Shown piece by piece: positions 10,955-22,200 of a DNA stretch of 64,000 nucleotides (position 1 is the first letter of the stretch; each line of letters begins with the position of its first letter). The DNA lies in the NCBI GenBank assembly GCA_033558025.1, contig JAUCEF010000007.1, positions 8,432,001-8,496,000 of the forward strand, read 5' to 3'. Below the pieces are notes generated by a model that saw only the letters and a list, made by a program, of their open reading frames with translations, was not told where the DNA came from and made no database searches. The stretch is from Phytophthora sp. 'mugwort' (Eukaryota > Oomycota > Peronosporomycetes > Peronosporales > Peronosporaceae). Made by a program: the position numbers and the translations under genes.

Positions 10955-13900
10955 CTATTTACTCGGAGGCTCCGCGGTAGCGCAGTAGGCATCTAACGGC
11001 ACGCTGTGAGTCGCTGCAGCTTGCATACATGCAGGATTAACACTTTTGTCTCCGCACCTTTTCTTCTTCCTTTGACAGCTGGAGCACGACGTAGCGCGCC
11101 CTCTCTTTTGCGCGGCAGCTGCAGGCTGATGAGCAATGACTTCATCGGGACTTGGGACTCGCTTCCGCTGCTCCTTGGGTCTACAGCGCAGTGCATTGGC
11201 GCCCAGGTTGGAGTCGGGGTATCCCTTGAGAAAACAACCGTGCAGGTAAGCCCACTTGCCAGGAGCTTGTGAAATAGAGCTAACGCGTTTTCTGAAATAT
11301 TCGACTTCTTCCTTTGTTATCATTGTAAGCGGTGCGTCCACGGTGAATGCAGGAAGAGAGGCGGTCGGCTCTGGTATTTTTGCAGGATTAACGTGTGGCT
11401 CGCTGTTCTACACAGCTAGGCTCTCACTCATAGCTGACACGGGCGAGCCTGTCGCTTCGCTTGCGACGCTGCTTGACATTGGTCGATGTTTTCCACACTC
11501 ACAAGGTCTGGTTGTTGCGCATCCGGATTACTGGTGGTATGAATATCACAACCTTGGGCAGCGTCTGGTGAGGCACGTGGACTGACGTTTGGAGGCGTCG
11601 CTGGGGATAAAATGCTGTCTGTGCCGACAACTTGCTGCTTTTTGAGCTGGTCAATGGGCCCTAGAGGAATTCGGAGCCTGATTTTGAGGCAGGAACCGCG
11701 ATTCTCGGCGTGTTTCATCGCCCCCGACGGAGGAACAGGTCTTGTTCAGTCTTCGGCCAAATACCGTCGGATGCGCAGCTGGCAAATGGATACACCCGAA
11801 CAAACAGTTTCTTCTTGCTCGTGAAAGGTTTAGAGCCGCGGAGCGTTTGAAATAGCTGGATCTGGAAAGCTTCTTCGTTGACGTTGGTGCCCGACAGCCT
11901 GGCCCTTCTAGGTGATTGTGATCGAATGTTAAAAGCGATCGCTTGTTGATTCTCGATGTGGCACCGGACGATGCTGAGCCAAGTAAATCTTCAGTGTTCT
12001 CGTCGCAGTCATTCTTGCCTAAGTCGCTGTCAGCACGGACAATGCCGCCAGACGGCTTCGTGTACTTGTCGTCCGCAATGATCTTGACTTTCGACGCGAT
12101 GGTTCTGAAGCTACGCTGGCGAAGCTTCAGGCTGTTGTTTGTGTTGGCTTCGACGACGATGTTAAGCATTATCGTCGTTACCAAAGGGCAACTGGACCGC
12201 ACGTGCTCTTCGCGCGCTTGCTCTTTCCGCACCTGGCGCAAGAGCTCGTATTCCTCCAGTGAAAATCCGTTGCAGCTCTCATGATCACGCGGCTCGAGGT
12301 TCAACAACGACATGAAATGAGACCTCGAAAGGCGGCGAGACGTCACGTTAGTCAAATTGAGCCGGAGAAGTTCGTGAATGGTGGATCGATGCCGTCGGGG
12401 TCGTGTCAAAGCAGCTTCGATATTCTCTGGTACGACACAAGCGGAATCAATCATTCTCAGCCATCTTGAAAACCCGAAATCTAGTGACGAACCCGAACGG
12501 TAGTGCGGCTGTGGAACATGGTCAGAGAGAATATGACTGATGAACACCAGTTGTGGTGGCTCATGAAACTTACTTTGACTCAGCATTGCGGTTTGAGCCA
12601 GCGCCATGAAATCAAAGTCACCAAAGCTGGCATTCCGCCCAAACTTCGTTCCAATTTGAAGGTTGTGCTGGACGATGAAGATGTCTACGATTCGAATACC
12701 AACTTCAGCTGATAGTGAGCGGTTGAGCAGCTTCTTAAGCCCCGAGTGAAAGCCTTGTAGCTGGCTTGTAGCCGCTATCCGCGTACTCGTGTGCGCCTCA
12801 GCGTAGTCGTTGTTCTCCACGAATAAGTCGCCAGGCAGGATCTGAGCATCGTTACTAACAATGCATCCCCGCCAGGTTGACTCCGAGCAGGCCATCCTTA
12901 GGTGAAACGAGATCTGCGACGCGGCAAAACTCTGCCTCCATTTCTTCAGGTGGGCGCAGGTTGCGATCCACCGTGTACATTGCGCTCATCAACTCCTTTG
13001 AGATCCTCTTTTTCTTAGCTTTGTCAGCCAGCTTCTCTTTCACACGCATCATCACGTGAAAAGGGTCCTGTTTCACGTGTACCATATCGTCAAACGTATT
13101 TTGCACCATGCTCCGCACGCCGTTAGCGTTATCACTAACCAGATAGATAGTACCCTCATCTTCATCTTTCAAGGCTGGCTTCACGGCTTTCACTAGCGCC
13201 GCCGTCTCCTCGCTGTTCTCCAATCTAGTCAAAGGCGACCGACAATTTGGCCCACGTCGTTCTGTACAAGAAGCAGCAGCTTGGTGTCCGAAACAAAAAA
13301 TACTAGCGCGCTGCCCGGACCATCCTAAATCTTCAACTTCTTGCAAAATTTGGCCGAGTGATCCATGCGCAGCACCTTTCGAACCGACATTTTCTGCATC
13401 AATAGCTCACACAGAGGGCCCTACAGGGCCGTTGTCTCCATCTAGACAGCATTGAGTACCTTGCTATCCACAACTGCATGCTTGGCGAGTCCCCAACACT
13501 AGGTGGCGTCGGCGCCACGTAATCCGGATTAGTCGTGCGCAGTTGGCGCACACGGTCAGCAAACAGTGTGTACAGCGTTAGTAGCAAGTCTGGCGGCGGC
13601 TGCGAATAGTGGCGATCGTGCTCAATCCATTGGGCGACATCATCCGTCATGAATGAGCTCTAGCAGGGCCTTGGGGTAGCCTATTTTGGAGCCTAACACG
13701 TAGGAGAAGTGAACCATGGCCTCAACGTTAGACCGCAGATACTCAGGGGAAGTCGTAGACAAGCATGTACGTCCATTACCGGCGCACTGATACTTAATAT
13801 AAAGCAGGTTTTACTTCCCCCCGACATTTTCCACTGTACGCTGCAGGTATTCCTTCACTCTCGGCGTGCAGCTGCATTCCGGAGCAATGCAGGACGTCTT

Positions 13901-14065
13901 CTGGCCGCGGCAGACGGCTTCCGGGACCCACACTAACACATGGTTGTCAAACATCTCCGCCAAAGGCGACAACTCATCCCAGTGACGCTTGAACTTAGGG
14001 CAGACGACAACCGGAGGAAAAGCTCTCTTAGCAAGGGCCTCCTGAATCAGCTGCTTCCTCTCCAT
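10955..14065 (-). pseudogene. large DDE-type DNA transposon protein, broken (zinc-rich N-terminus)
   Basis: Minus-strand frames line up as one long protein. At 14,065-13,811 it has VVVCPKFKRHWDEL ... CSCTPRVKEYL, continuing as YQCAGNGRTCLST, a cysteine-rich N-terminal module. Near 13,350 the other frame gives VLRMDHSAKFCKKLK (a candidate first Asp). Then 13,346-12,855 gives IYLVSDNANGVRSMVQ and HVKQDPFHVMMRVKEKL, the Asp and DxFH pattern of DDE transposases related to ISL3/MULE/KDZ types. Downstream, 12,895-11,651, 11,718-11,428 and 11,341-10,955 form a long C-terminal tail in three frames with basic and NLS-like clusters. The N-terminal module resembles the DUF6729 type (low certainty). At least four frame breaks or stops make it inactive. 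Confidence 0.55.
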
Positions 14066-14217
14066 CTTGGGGTTTCGTAGTCGGAGTTCAGAGGTCTTCG
14101 TCGGAGATGTCGGGGCCTGGCGGCCCCAATATTACGGATAAGTCTACAGTGTCATCTCCAAATTTGAAGCGCGGGATCTTTCCGGGCGCACCAGGTGTTT
14201 GAGAGAACGTTGCCAAA

Positions 14218-14997
14218 GTGAAAATCGTTTTCTACGAAACGAGAACCTGCCCACCATCCTATACTACCTATGCTTCCATGTTGCGTGCCAAGGAGAAGAA
14301 GGAAGAGTCCCAATTGTGCCGTTCCTACATGCACGTTAGCATCGATTCGAAGAAAGGCACGAGCCAGACGTCGGCAATATTCTGGGAGAGTCTGGCGTCA
14401 CACTTCAATGCGGCATGGGCTCTGGCGCTGAGCTGTGCCCACAGCGTTCACTCGAGCGCGAATCACATTCAGCACGATGTGACCAAGTGCTGCGACGCGA
14501 TGGCTGTCGTCAAGGATCTATATAAGTATGTTGGTCATGCTGAGGATGAGAACATGCACGCTCAGCAGTACTACAAGGAGACGCACATGACGAAAGGCGT
14601 CAAGGAGAACAAGGCGTCCAAGTTTATGCACTGCTGTAGAATATTGTCTGCAGGGCCGAAGGGGAGAGCCTTCCAGGCGGCGGACAGCACTAGACCTACA
14701 GATCAGAGTAGTTATAGCGGCGACAGCAAGGCAGCCTATGAGCGCCCATCAGGAAACAAAGCAGTCAAATCTGCTGCCAAATTGGCGGAGGAAACCCAAC
14801 GATCAAACAAGCGCCTGGCTTCAGCGACATATAGAATTACAACATCCAGTGGAAAGAGCGTGCGGGCGAGTGAAGAAACTAACGACTTGATGCCTTTTTA
14901 CTATTTCTCTTGGAAGCTTGGAGCCCGATGGTTTGGAGTACATTCAGATCCGTCGCGCAGCGGTGTTAAAGCGCGCTCGAACTATTGAAGTCTCCAG
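14218..14997 (+). pseudogene. PIF/Harbinger accessory (MYB/SANT- or NAM-associated-like) protein, C-terminus frameshifted
   Basis: The 256-codon frame has YMHVSIDSKKGTSQTSAIFW early, then HDVTKCCDAMAVVKDL, KFMHCCRIL and a basic GNKAVKSAAKLAEE. This is the layout of the small DNA-binding partner protein that accompanies Harbinger transposases. Near 14,930 the expected ending (GLEYIQIRRAAVLKRARTIE) is found in another frame, so the final 25 residues of the open frame are out of register. It converges with a transposase relic on the opposite strand, which fits one two-gene element. The partner protein normally helps import the transposase and bind element ends. Confidence 0.5.
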
Positions 14998-14999
14998 TG

Positions 15000-16175
15000 A
15001 AGACCACGCGCAAGTTTCGAAAGTCGAGACCAGCGACCACATTGATGCCGGTAAATAACGGACGTCGGGTACCCGATGTATTACACAAAGAGTAACTGCC
15101 AGTAATCTCTCTGCTGACGTAGTTATATAGATAGCTGATTGCCATCGCGTACTGCCGCAATTCCTTGACCAGGTTGTGCTCGAGCACAGAGTAGTTGTGT
15201 GGGTTTGGCAGAGAAGCAATCTTGGTCCGCTGAGCATCAACTGTCAGATCATCTCGTGCAGTTGAGTGCACTTGAACGTCGTCAAGATAACCGTTTCATT
15301 ATCGCATCCACACCCCACCATCACGTTGTGTCATTATAATAATGCTTTCCAGATGATCCGCTTGTTGCTTCATCCAATATTCTTCCGTGCTGAGACAGAA
15401 GACCGAAAACGCGCTTATTTTACGCCCAAAACATCGCTCCACATCCTTGCGAACTGCTCCCTGCATCGTCGCAAAGATGCTCTCTTTCTTGTCGATTGCG
15501 TCAGTGACTCTCTTGGCGAACTCAGACCAATTTCAATAGATCCCATCTGTAATCCGGTATCACATCTTAACCCGTGGGCGTTTACACTGTGGCACAGCCC
15601 TGCAGCCAATTAGTAACGAGAGGAGAGCGTTCAAGGACATTAATATCATTGTTCGACCCTAGAATGATACCATAATGATGCCAATCCATAGATCCTTCGT
15701 CGCCACCGCCTACATGGTCACGGACGGGTTTCCATCCCAGTCTTGCTACATCCCCTGCCATGCACCCGGGCAATTCTTCCAGACCCAATGCGTACAGCCT
15801 AAGGAGCCAACAGGCCAGGAAACCCTCGATTCGCGTTCATCTCAGCGTGGCGACGAATGCCGTCTTCAGTCGGATCTCGCAGGTACTCAGCACCGAACCG
15901 ATCAATCAAATTAACTGCAACCGCTTGAAGGTCTCCATCGCCGTTCTTTCAACAATTCGAAGATACTCGTTTGTTGCGTTTGCCGCGGTACCATATTAAC
16001 ATGTGCGCATCGCCGCAGTGTTTTTCTGATGAGTCGAGAGCCCAGGCACATCAAGTGCGTCGTACTTCTGCACAAAGTAAGCATCGCATTCGACGACATC
16101 TTTGAGGATCCTGTCAAACATTGCGGATGGCATCCGGAAACGGCGCCGAAACAGTATCGAGTTACACATGATTTA
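15000..16175 (-). pseudogene. PIF/Harbinger transposase relic (plant-transposon-protein type)
   Basis: Reading the minus strand from about 16,175: FRRRFRMPSAMFDRILKDV, YFVQKYDALDVPGLS, RTLKYGTAANATNEYLRI and TAMETFKRL match the N-terminal part of Plant_tran/HARBI1-like transposases. Further down come the core motifs LEELPGCMAGD, DWHHYGI and LGSNNDINVLERSPL, the family's conserved GSxNDxNVL block. The tail has KESIFATMQGAVRKDVERCFG and, near 15,250, DAQRTKIASLPNPH. Frames change at least four times. The Asp-containing NDIN block is present, but the enzyme is clearly broken. Confidence 0.75.
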
Positions 16176-16255
16176 AAGCGAAGCATACGGTAGTCAGAGG
16201 AACATAGGCTGCTGCACGACCTCGGGAAATACTAGCAGCTCGACCTGGTGCCGAT

Positions 16256-16412
16256 TACCGCGCTTCTTCTCGACCGGACGAGTGTTCGCATCTACCGCGC
16301 TTCTTCTCGACCGGACGAGTGTTCGCACCTACCGCGCTTCTTCTCGACCGGACGAGTGTTCGCACCTACCGCGCTTCTTCTTGACCGGACGAGTGTTGGC
16401 ACCTATCCTGCT
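16256..16412. repeat. 37-bp tandem repeat, four copies plus partial
   Basis: Unit starts TACCGCGCTTCTTCTCGACC at 16256, 16293, 16330 and 16367, with one or two substitutions between copies and a degenerate partial fifth. 37 is not a multiple of 3, so each copy shifts the reading frame. The proteins read through it (LLLDRTSV, SRPDECSH) are artefacts. Confidence 0.93.
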
Positions 16413-16866
16413 TCCGATGACGCACACGAAATGCATCTCCGAGCTCTCAGCATCGTCTACCTCTACCAACTTTGCCAGCACTATCTTCAATCTCCACCGC
16501 CATGCTTCCATTGGGATCCTGTTGTCTGAGCTGGTGTTTTTGGATATGGAGGCGGCAACAGAAGTTGCGGTGGGGGGCATACACTGTATCTGGAAACATA
16601 TTTATCGCCCCTCTGTAAATCGGCCATTGAAGATAAAAATAGCGTGTGAAGGGAGGAGAGATGCTCTAACGCGGCAAAATAGTAATACGGATGAACGCAG
16701 CATTGTGATACGTGAAAAGGAGAGACCTGTGAGGGCAGGCAAAGTAGTCGCTCCCTTTCGAGGCGAGTTTCGACTCCTTCACATTGATGACAGACCCGAA
16801 TTTCCCGTACGAGCATGGACGACACGGGAACACCGTCGATTTTAGTTAGGCCGTTCAGCACACTCT

Positions 16867-17935
16867 GTGATTCGTCGCTTCCTCATTAAGGCGCTATGGG
16901 AAGCACCAGTCCCCCTAACCGCTCTTCACTTTCATCGACCGCCGCGTCATTCCTCGGTGTTCCCATTCGACGGGACCTTCCGTTTCGGTTCGAGATGTAC
17001 GCCGCGCATTCCTCCAGCTGTAGGAGCTCGACTTTATAGGCGTCAGCAAGCGTGCGCGCCACCAACGACCCTTTTCTGCACGCGTTAGCGACGAATCCCC
17101 TCCGCATCCTCTTCTCGATGCACTCTACGCCAGCGTTGGGCCCGAGAGCATGCTCAAGCTATACAACCTTACGCTGGGCGAGATGTCCAGACTGTGGGGT
17201 CGGGTTGCCGCCTACATGGCTACTCGTTTGAACGTCGACAGGGAGACAAGCGCAAACACCTGCCCGTCGACGGCCTATTCATGACGTTGAGTGTGCTCAA
17301 GGACTGCGGGAGGTAGGATGTGCTAGCCAACACGGTTGGCATCATAACGACTACGTTCGAGAAGAATGTCATCATGATCTTGAGGCTACTGTCCTCATAC
17401 TCTACGGGTTCTATGTGGAGCACACCGAACGCGAGCGGACCAGGAAAACGTGGTGCTAGGTGTGCGTGGGTTTGAACACTATCCTGCTGCTCGTTATGCC
17501 TTGGGCATTACGTTCCACCAGGCGAATATGCCGAGTGCCACGCAGCAGGAGCGAGCTGCATAAGCAGCATAAACTCATGGGTTATGACTGATGTATCCGT
17601 GATCCTACTGATCAAGCGGTCAACTCTATCATCAATACACGGACGAGGTGGCGGACATCACCATTGTCCCGGACGATCAAGGACTTCCTCGTGGCAGTCA
17701 CCACCAAGGTCGCTTCTGAAGACCTCATGCACGATCATAGCCCGCTGCATGAGGTGTAACCCGCGTCGTGGGCCATCTTGGTCGACAAGGGGTACCAGAA
17801 CCTTGCCGTTGAGAGGTGTGATCCACCCGGCCCGGCGTCGCCCTTCAACCCACTGGCGCTCGCTGAAGAGTCTCCCAAGTTGGGAGTCCCAACCACGACA
17901 TATCCTCTGACCATGTATATCGTCAGCAGACTGTG
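16867..17935 (+). pseudogene. DDE_Tnp_4/Harbinger-like transposase relic, second type
   Basis: The plus strand starts with VFPFDGTFRFGSR ... RIPPAVGA, then after a frame change PLLDALYASVGPESMLKLYN and LTLGEMSRLWGRVAAYM (17,110-17,225). This is the conserved N-terminal block of a common oomycete DDE_Tnp_4 protein. Later pieces in other frames include YALGITFHQANMPSATQQER (the ATDVTFQ-like catalytic entry), NSIINTRTR, VAVTTKVASEDLMHDHSPLH, WAILVDKGYQNL and FNPLALAEESPK. There are many stops and shifts. It differs from the 15,000-16,175 relic, so this is a separate insertion. Confidence 0.65.
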
Positions 17936-18227
17936 AACGTTATAGGTAGTGTGCTCGGACAAGTGGCGCTAGTAAGAGGGCAACTATGATGTGTTTTCAT
18001 TGCCTGCAATTCGTATACGCTTATGCACCCGTTTCGGACCCAAGACGGGGCGAATTACAAGGACTACTTGGTCCGGTATCGCTCATGGTCAATTTTGCTG
18101 CTGCTGATATTTATATTATATATACGGATAATGTTGGCTTCTAATGAATTGATCTCAAACAGGAAGACGAATGAAGCAATACATGAAAGGTGGGGAGGGG
18201 GTCGGCATGTGTTACAGCTTGGAGAGT

Positions 18228-18310
18228 CACCCTGAAAGGAGCAAATCTATGGAGCTCGAGCTTAGGGAGCTTGAGATACCCATAATCAAAAATGAGGTGG
18301 CCATAAGAGA
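18228..18310 (+). repeat. left terminal inverted repeat
   Basis: Complement of 19030-19113 with several mismatches; the core AGCTCGAGCTTAGGGAGCT is identical. Confidence 0.75.
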
Positions 18311-19029
18311 ATGATTCGATCCAATTGCGTTGGGACAAGAATTGCGTAGGGACAACTGGAGCAGCTGAGGACCAACAGCATAGTGCCGCCGTCGCTGCCA
18401 TTCTCGGAACGGCGGCAGCGACGAAGCCGGCTGCAAGTGCGAAGAATGGCAGCGCCTCAGATCAGCGCAGCTCCACATGCAAGAAGGTTTTCGCGACCAA
18501 GTATTCGAAACAGCGCCACCGAGCTAAGAAGCTCGGCTAAACAGCCACTGCCTCGTCGTAAGAGCCGAAAACTTCTCAGGTAACGGAGGGATCGCAAAGC
18601 AAGGAGGAGGTGACGGGGTAGTTGGAGGTGATACCTTTTGTGAGAAGTGGAGCGGCACTTGCGAGGCAGCCCGCCACACCATTTTAAGGGTAATGCAAAT
18701 ATACATCTGAGGCATTTTCAAGGACTATGTTGAGGGCAGTTACAAGCTAAGCAACTTCCAGGACTATTTATGTACAGCTCCAGTTGCAATCAGAGCTAAT
18801 TTAAGGTACATACTGAAGATGCATTAAACTCAGCGACTTCCACGACTATTTTAAGAGCCATATGTAAGCTCCGTCGTCCACTGCCAGCTTAAGGAAGTAT
18901 TTTAAGTGTCTACGTACTACGCACTACTGGCTGTCGCCGCATGAACGGCATCGACGCTGCGTGAAGCTGCTTCTCCAGCTTCAACTTCATAGACTTCTTA
19001 AAATATGAATGTACTTCTTTTTTTTATTA

Positions 19030-19113
19030 CTCTTTCGGCCTACTCATTTTTGATTATGTGTACCTCGAGCTCCCTAAGCTCGAGCTCATAGATTCCCTCC
19101 CCCCCCGAAAGTG
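19030..19113 (-). repeat. right terminal inverted repeat
   Basis: Partner of 18228-18310; includes a C8 run next to the end that is not matched on the left. Confidence 0.75.
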
Positions 19114-19295
19114 TACAGTACTTTTTTGTTCGAATAGATAACATCGTGGTAAATACAGGTCGCAAAAGGAAAAAAATGCTTTCAGGAAATCCCTATTACT
19201 CTAGTACACGAACATTAATCCGTTTATGCGAGTTGTGGAAGGCGCTGAAAAAGTGCTTGTTTTACTGCCTCGGGCAATACGAAACTCGTCGATGC

Positions 19296-22200
19296 CTATC
19301 TCTGCGTGTGATTGATGTAGCGCAGTGAGAGCACGGCGAGAGCGCGGAAGATGCCCAACACAATGAAGACATAGCCAAAGTTGGCCCAGATTTCGTCGTA
19401 CTTGTACTTGAACACCGACTCGACATAGCCCTTGACCGTGATGTGGTCAATCGTCACTGGCAGGTTGGTCACAGGTTGACATCCAATGTTCGTGCCCACA
19501 TTTTCATAGACACCCAGCGTCTCGTTCCACGTTGGCTCATCTGGACAGTCGCAGAATACTAAAGCCATCAGGATAGCGAGCGAGAACCGCTGAGGGGTGA
19601 TTGTGTACAGCCACTTGTAGCCGCTCGGAATGGACGATGACGGAGGGTTAAAGCCCGCGAACAGCAAGAAGATCGAGTTAATGAGTACACCGATAATTGC
19701 CGACACTTCAATGCTAGGGAAAGCATAGATCAGCACTTGGGCTAGATACGCCTGCGTCAACACGAAGAACGAGAGGTTGATCCAGTACAAAACGCCCGAA
19801 GCGAACGACTGAAAGCCCACCATCGGGTAGAAGATGACTGTGAACAGCAGGCATGCGAAGAATACGTACGGGATCTCCACAACGGTTGACGCGGCAAAGT
19901 ACCACAACGAGTTGTATGTTTGCGATGCTCGTTCACGATAGAAAGCTGCACGGTCCAACGCAGTAATAGGTAACGCACCTGTAAAAGTTGCAATCCCCAT
20001 GAAAAGTGCCGTTAGGAACACCATGCCCACGCCACCGTTAATACCTTGGTACGATGCAAACTCCGAGTTGATGTACGTCAGACCCGAAACGAGAGCAAGG
20101 CCCAGAGCGATCACGAAACGAGTCAAGTTGTACGTGGGCGTACGCCAGTACATCACGATGAAACGTTGAATCAAGAACCACATTTGGGTGAGTGGACCAG
20201 CAGCACGTTTCTTCTTGAAAATCATCTCGTGGAGCTCTGGTGTGGGGTGCGTCAGACCTGGATGCTCCAGATAATCCATTAGATACTGCGCCTCCTGACT
20301 TTCCTTAAAGTGCTGCACGAAGTCAGTAACATCAGTGGATTGGTGGCCCACCCCCGCACCAATAACCTCGAGCATCCACGTCGCAGGATTCTGTTTGTCG
20401 GGAAGAGGAGCCACGCCCTCAATCGCTTCCAAATAGTTGACCAGATTCTGGCACTCCGGACCCAATTCACCGACGAACACTGACTCCCCACCACGCTTTA
20501 ACAGCAGTAAGTGGTCAAACAGGAAGAAAACATCCGACGAAGGCTGGTGGATTGTGCATACAATCGTACGTCCGCTGTCGGCCACCTTGCGGACACCGTC
20601 CATGATGAGCTTGGCAGAGTGAGCGTCCAGCCCACTCGTTGGTTCATCTAAGAACAAGATACTCGGTTGAGCCACAAGCTCCACACCAATCGTCAAACGC
20701 TTCATCTGCTCCTGCGAACTGCCGCGAACGATTTGATCCGCGATATCGTGCATATCCAGCAAGTCCAAGCACTCATTCACCGAGTCGTACTTTTTGTCGG
20801 ACGCAACAGCGCTGTCCTGTCGAAGGAAGGCACTGAACGTGAGCGCTTCACGAATGGTGGAACCTTCCGAGTGAATATCCATCTGCTCGCAGTAGCCGGT
20901 GCAACGACGGATTGCTAGGTCGCTGGCCTCGTATCCGTTCAGAAAGATCTTGCCCTCAATCTTGCCGCCAGTCTTACGACCCGCAATCACGTCCATCAGT
21001 GTCGTCTTGCCTGCTCCGGAGGATCCCATGAGCGCAGTCAGTGAGCCGGGCTCAGCGTAGCCGTTGATTCCCTTTAACAACTGCAAGTTCTCCTTACGAT
21101 CATGAGGGGACGGAACGGTATACCAAAGATCTTTCCAAGCGATCGTACATGGCACGAAATTCTTCTCATGTCTCGTCACGTTCACGACATTATCGCCGGA
21201 ATCGACTCTATCCGAATGCGTTTTATCCGATAAATTCTTTGGCGTCGCTGCTAATGCATAGTCGCCATCCCGTTTCTCCATGTCCTTCTCGTCCGTCACA
21301 GTCTTCGGTACCAACTGAATGTTCTCAGGAGCTTCATATCGGTGGTACTCGAGAACGTAGCAGCCCAAGCCCATAAAGAAAATGTATGCCACGATCATAA
21401 ACAGGATCCCAGTCCAGATCCAAAGCTTTTCCGACGGCACGCCGTACTGAGATAAGTAGTATTCCCCCATATTCATACCGTAATCACTGCAGTAGTTGAT
21501 ACCGCCGTACTCACACACATCATAAGCACTCGAACGGTACTCATTTACTGATAACCCACGCAAGCACCAGGCAATTGGATTAATCCAATACACCCAAATG
21601 AACCACCCAGGAGTTTGATCCTTGGTGACCACAAAACCAGCAAAAAGGATAAAAAACACAATCGAGAATGTCGACATGGGCTTGGCGATATCCAGATTCG
21701 GCGACATGGCCGAGAGGCAGAAAAACCAAGACGCAAACACCAAGTTTGTCAATAGCAGCAAGACGAGGTAAATGAGGTAAGCAACTGCAGTCGACGCGAA
21801 CCCGCACATCCAGTACACTAAGGTGGCGAAAACCAAAATCTCTCCAAGCGCTTGAGGCACCAAAGCGATCGAGTTGGCAATGACCCACGCTGATGTACGG
21901 TAGAAGTTGGCGCCGCGTTGTTTGTAGAAGATTGATCGAGCCTCCATGTAGGTCGGAATCTGTGAGGCCTGGCCTAGTGACAAGAAGAGCGTTGCTTGAA
22001 ACATCACGCCCAGCATCACTTGGACATTCGTCGGATCCACATCGTAGAACGTGCTGCCGTAAATTAGCCCCATGACTACAACCATAAACGTTCGAACCCG
22101 GATGAAAGCGGCGTTCCGAATGATAATAGTCAGTTGGCGCCGCGTCAAGGTGCAAATATTCCCCCACAACGTCTGACGAAACTCTGGCATTGGATCCATA

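Larger units (their letters stand above)
18228..19113. mobile_element. short non-autonomous terminal-inverted-repeat element
   Basis: The ends form an imperfect inverted repeat of about 80 bp (CACCCTGAAAGG... against the complement of ...CGAAAGTG), so both ends begin CAC. The strongest shared block surrounds AGCTCGAGCTTAGGGAGCT and ATAATCAAAAATGAG. The roughly 710-bp interior has no transposase; a 71-codon plus frame (18325-18540) shows no domain. Inside, related stretches beginning ACTATTT-like recur near 18,720, 18,762 and 18,845. No target duplication is evident. Confidence 0.7.

Noticed and set aside
16248..16845. ORFs of 93 and 187 residues
   Set aside because: They are made of the 37-bp tandem repeat read in several frames and have no domain.
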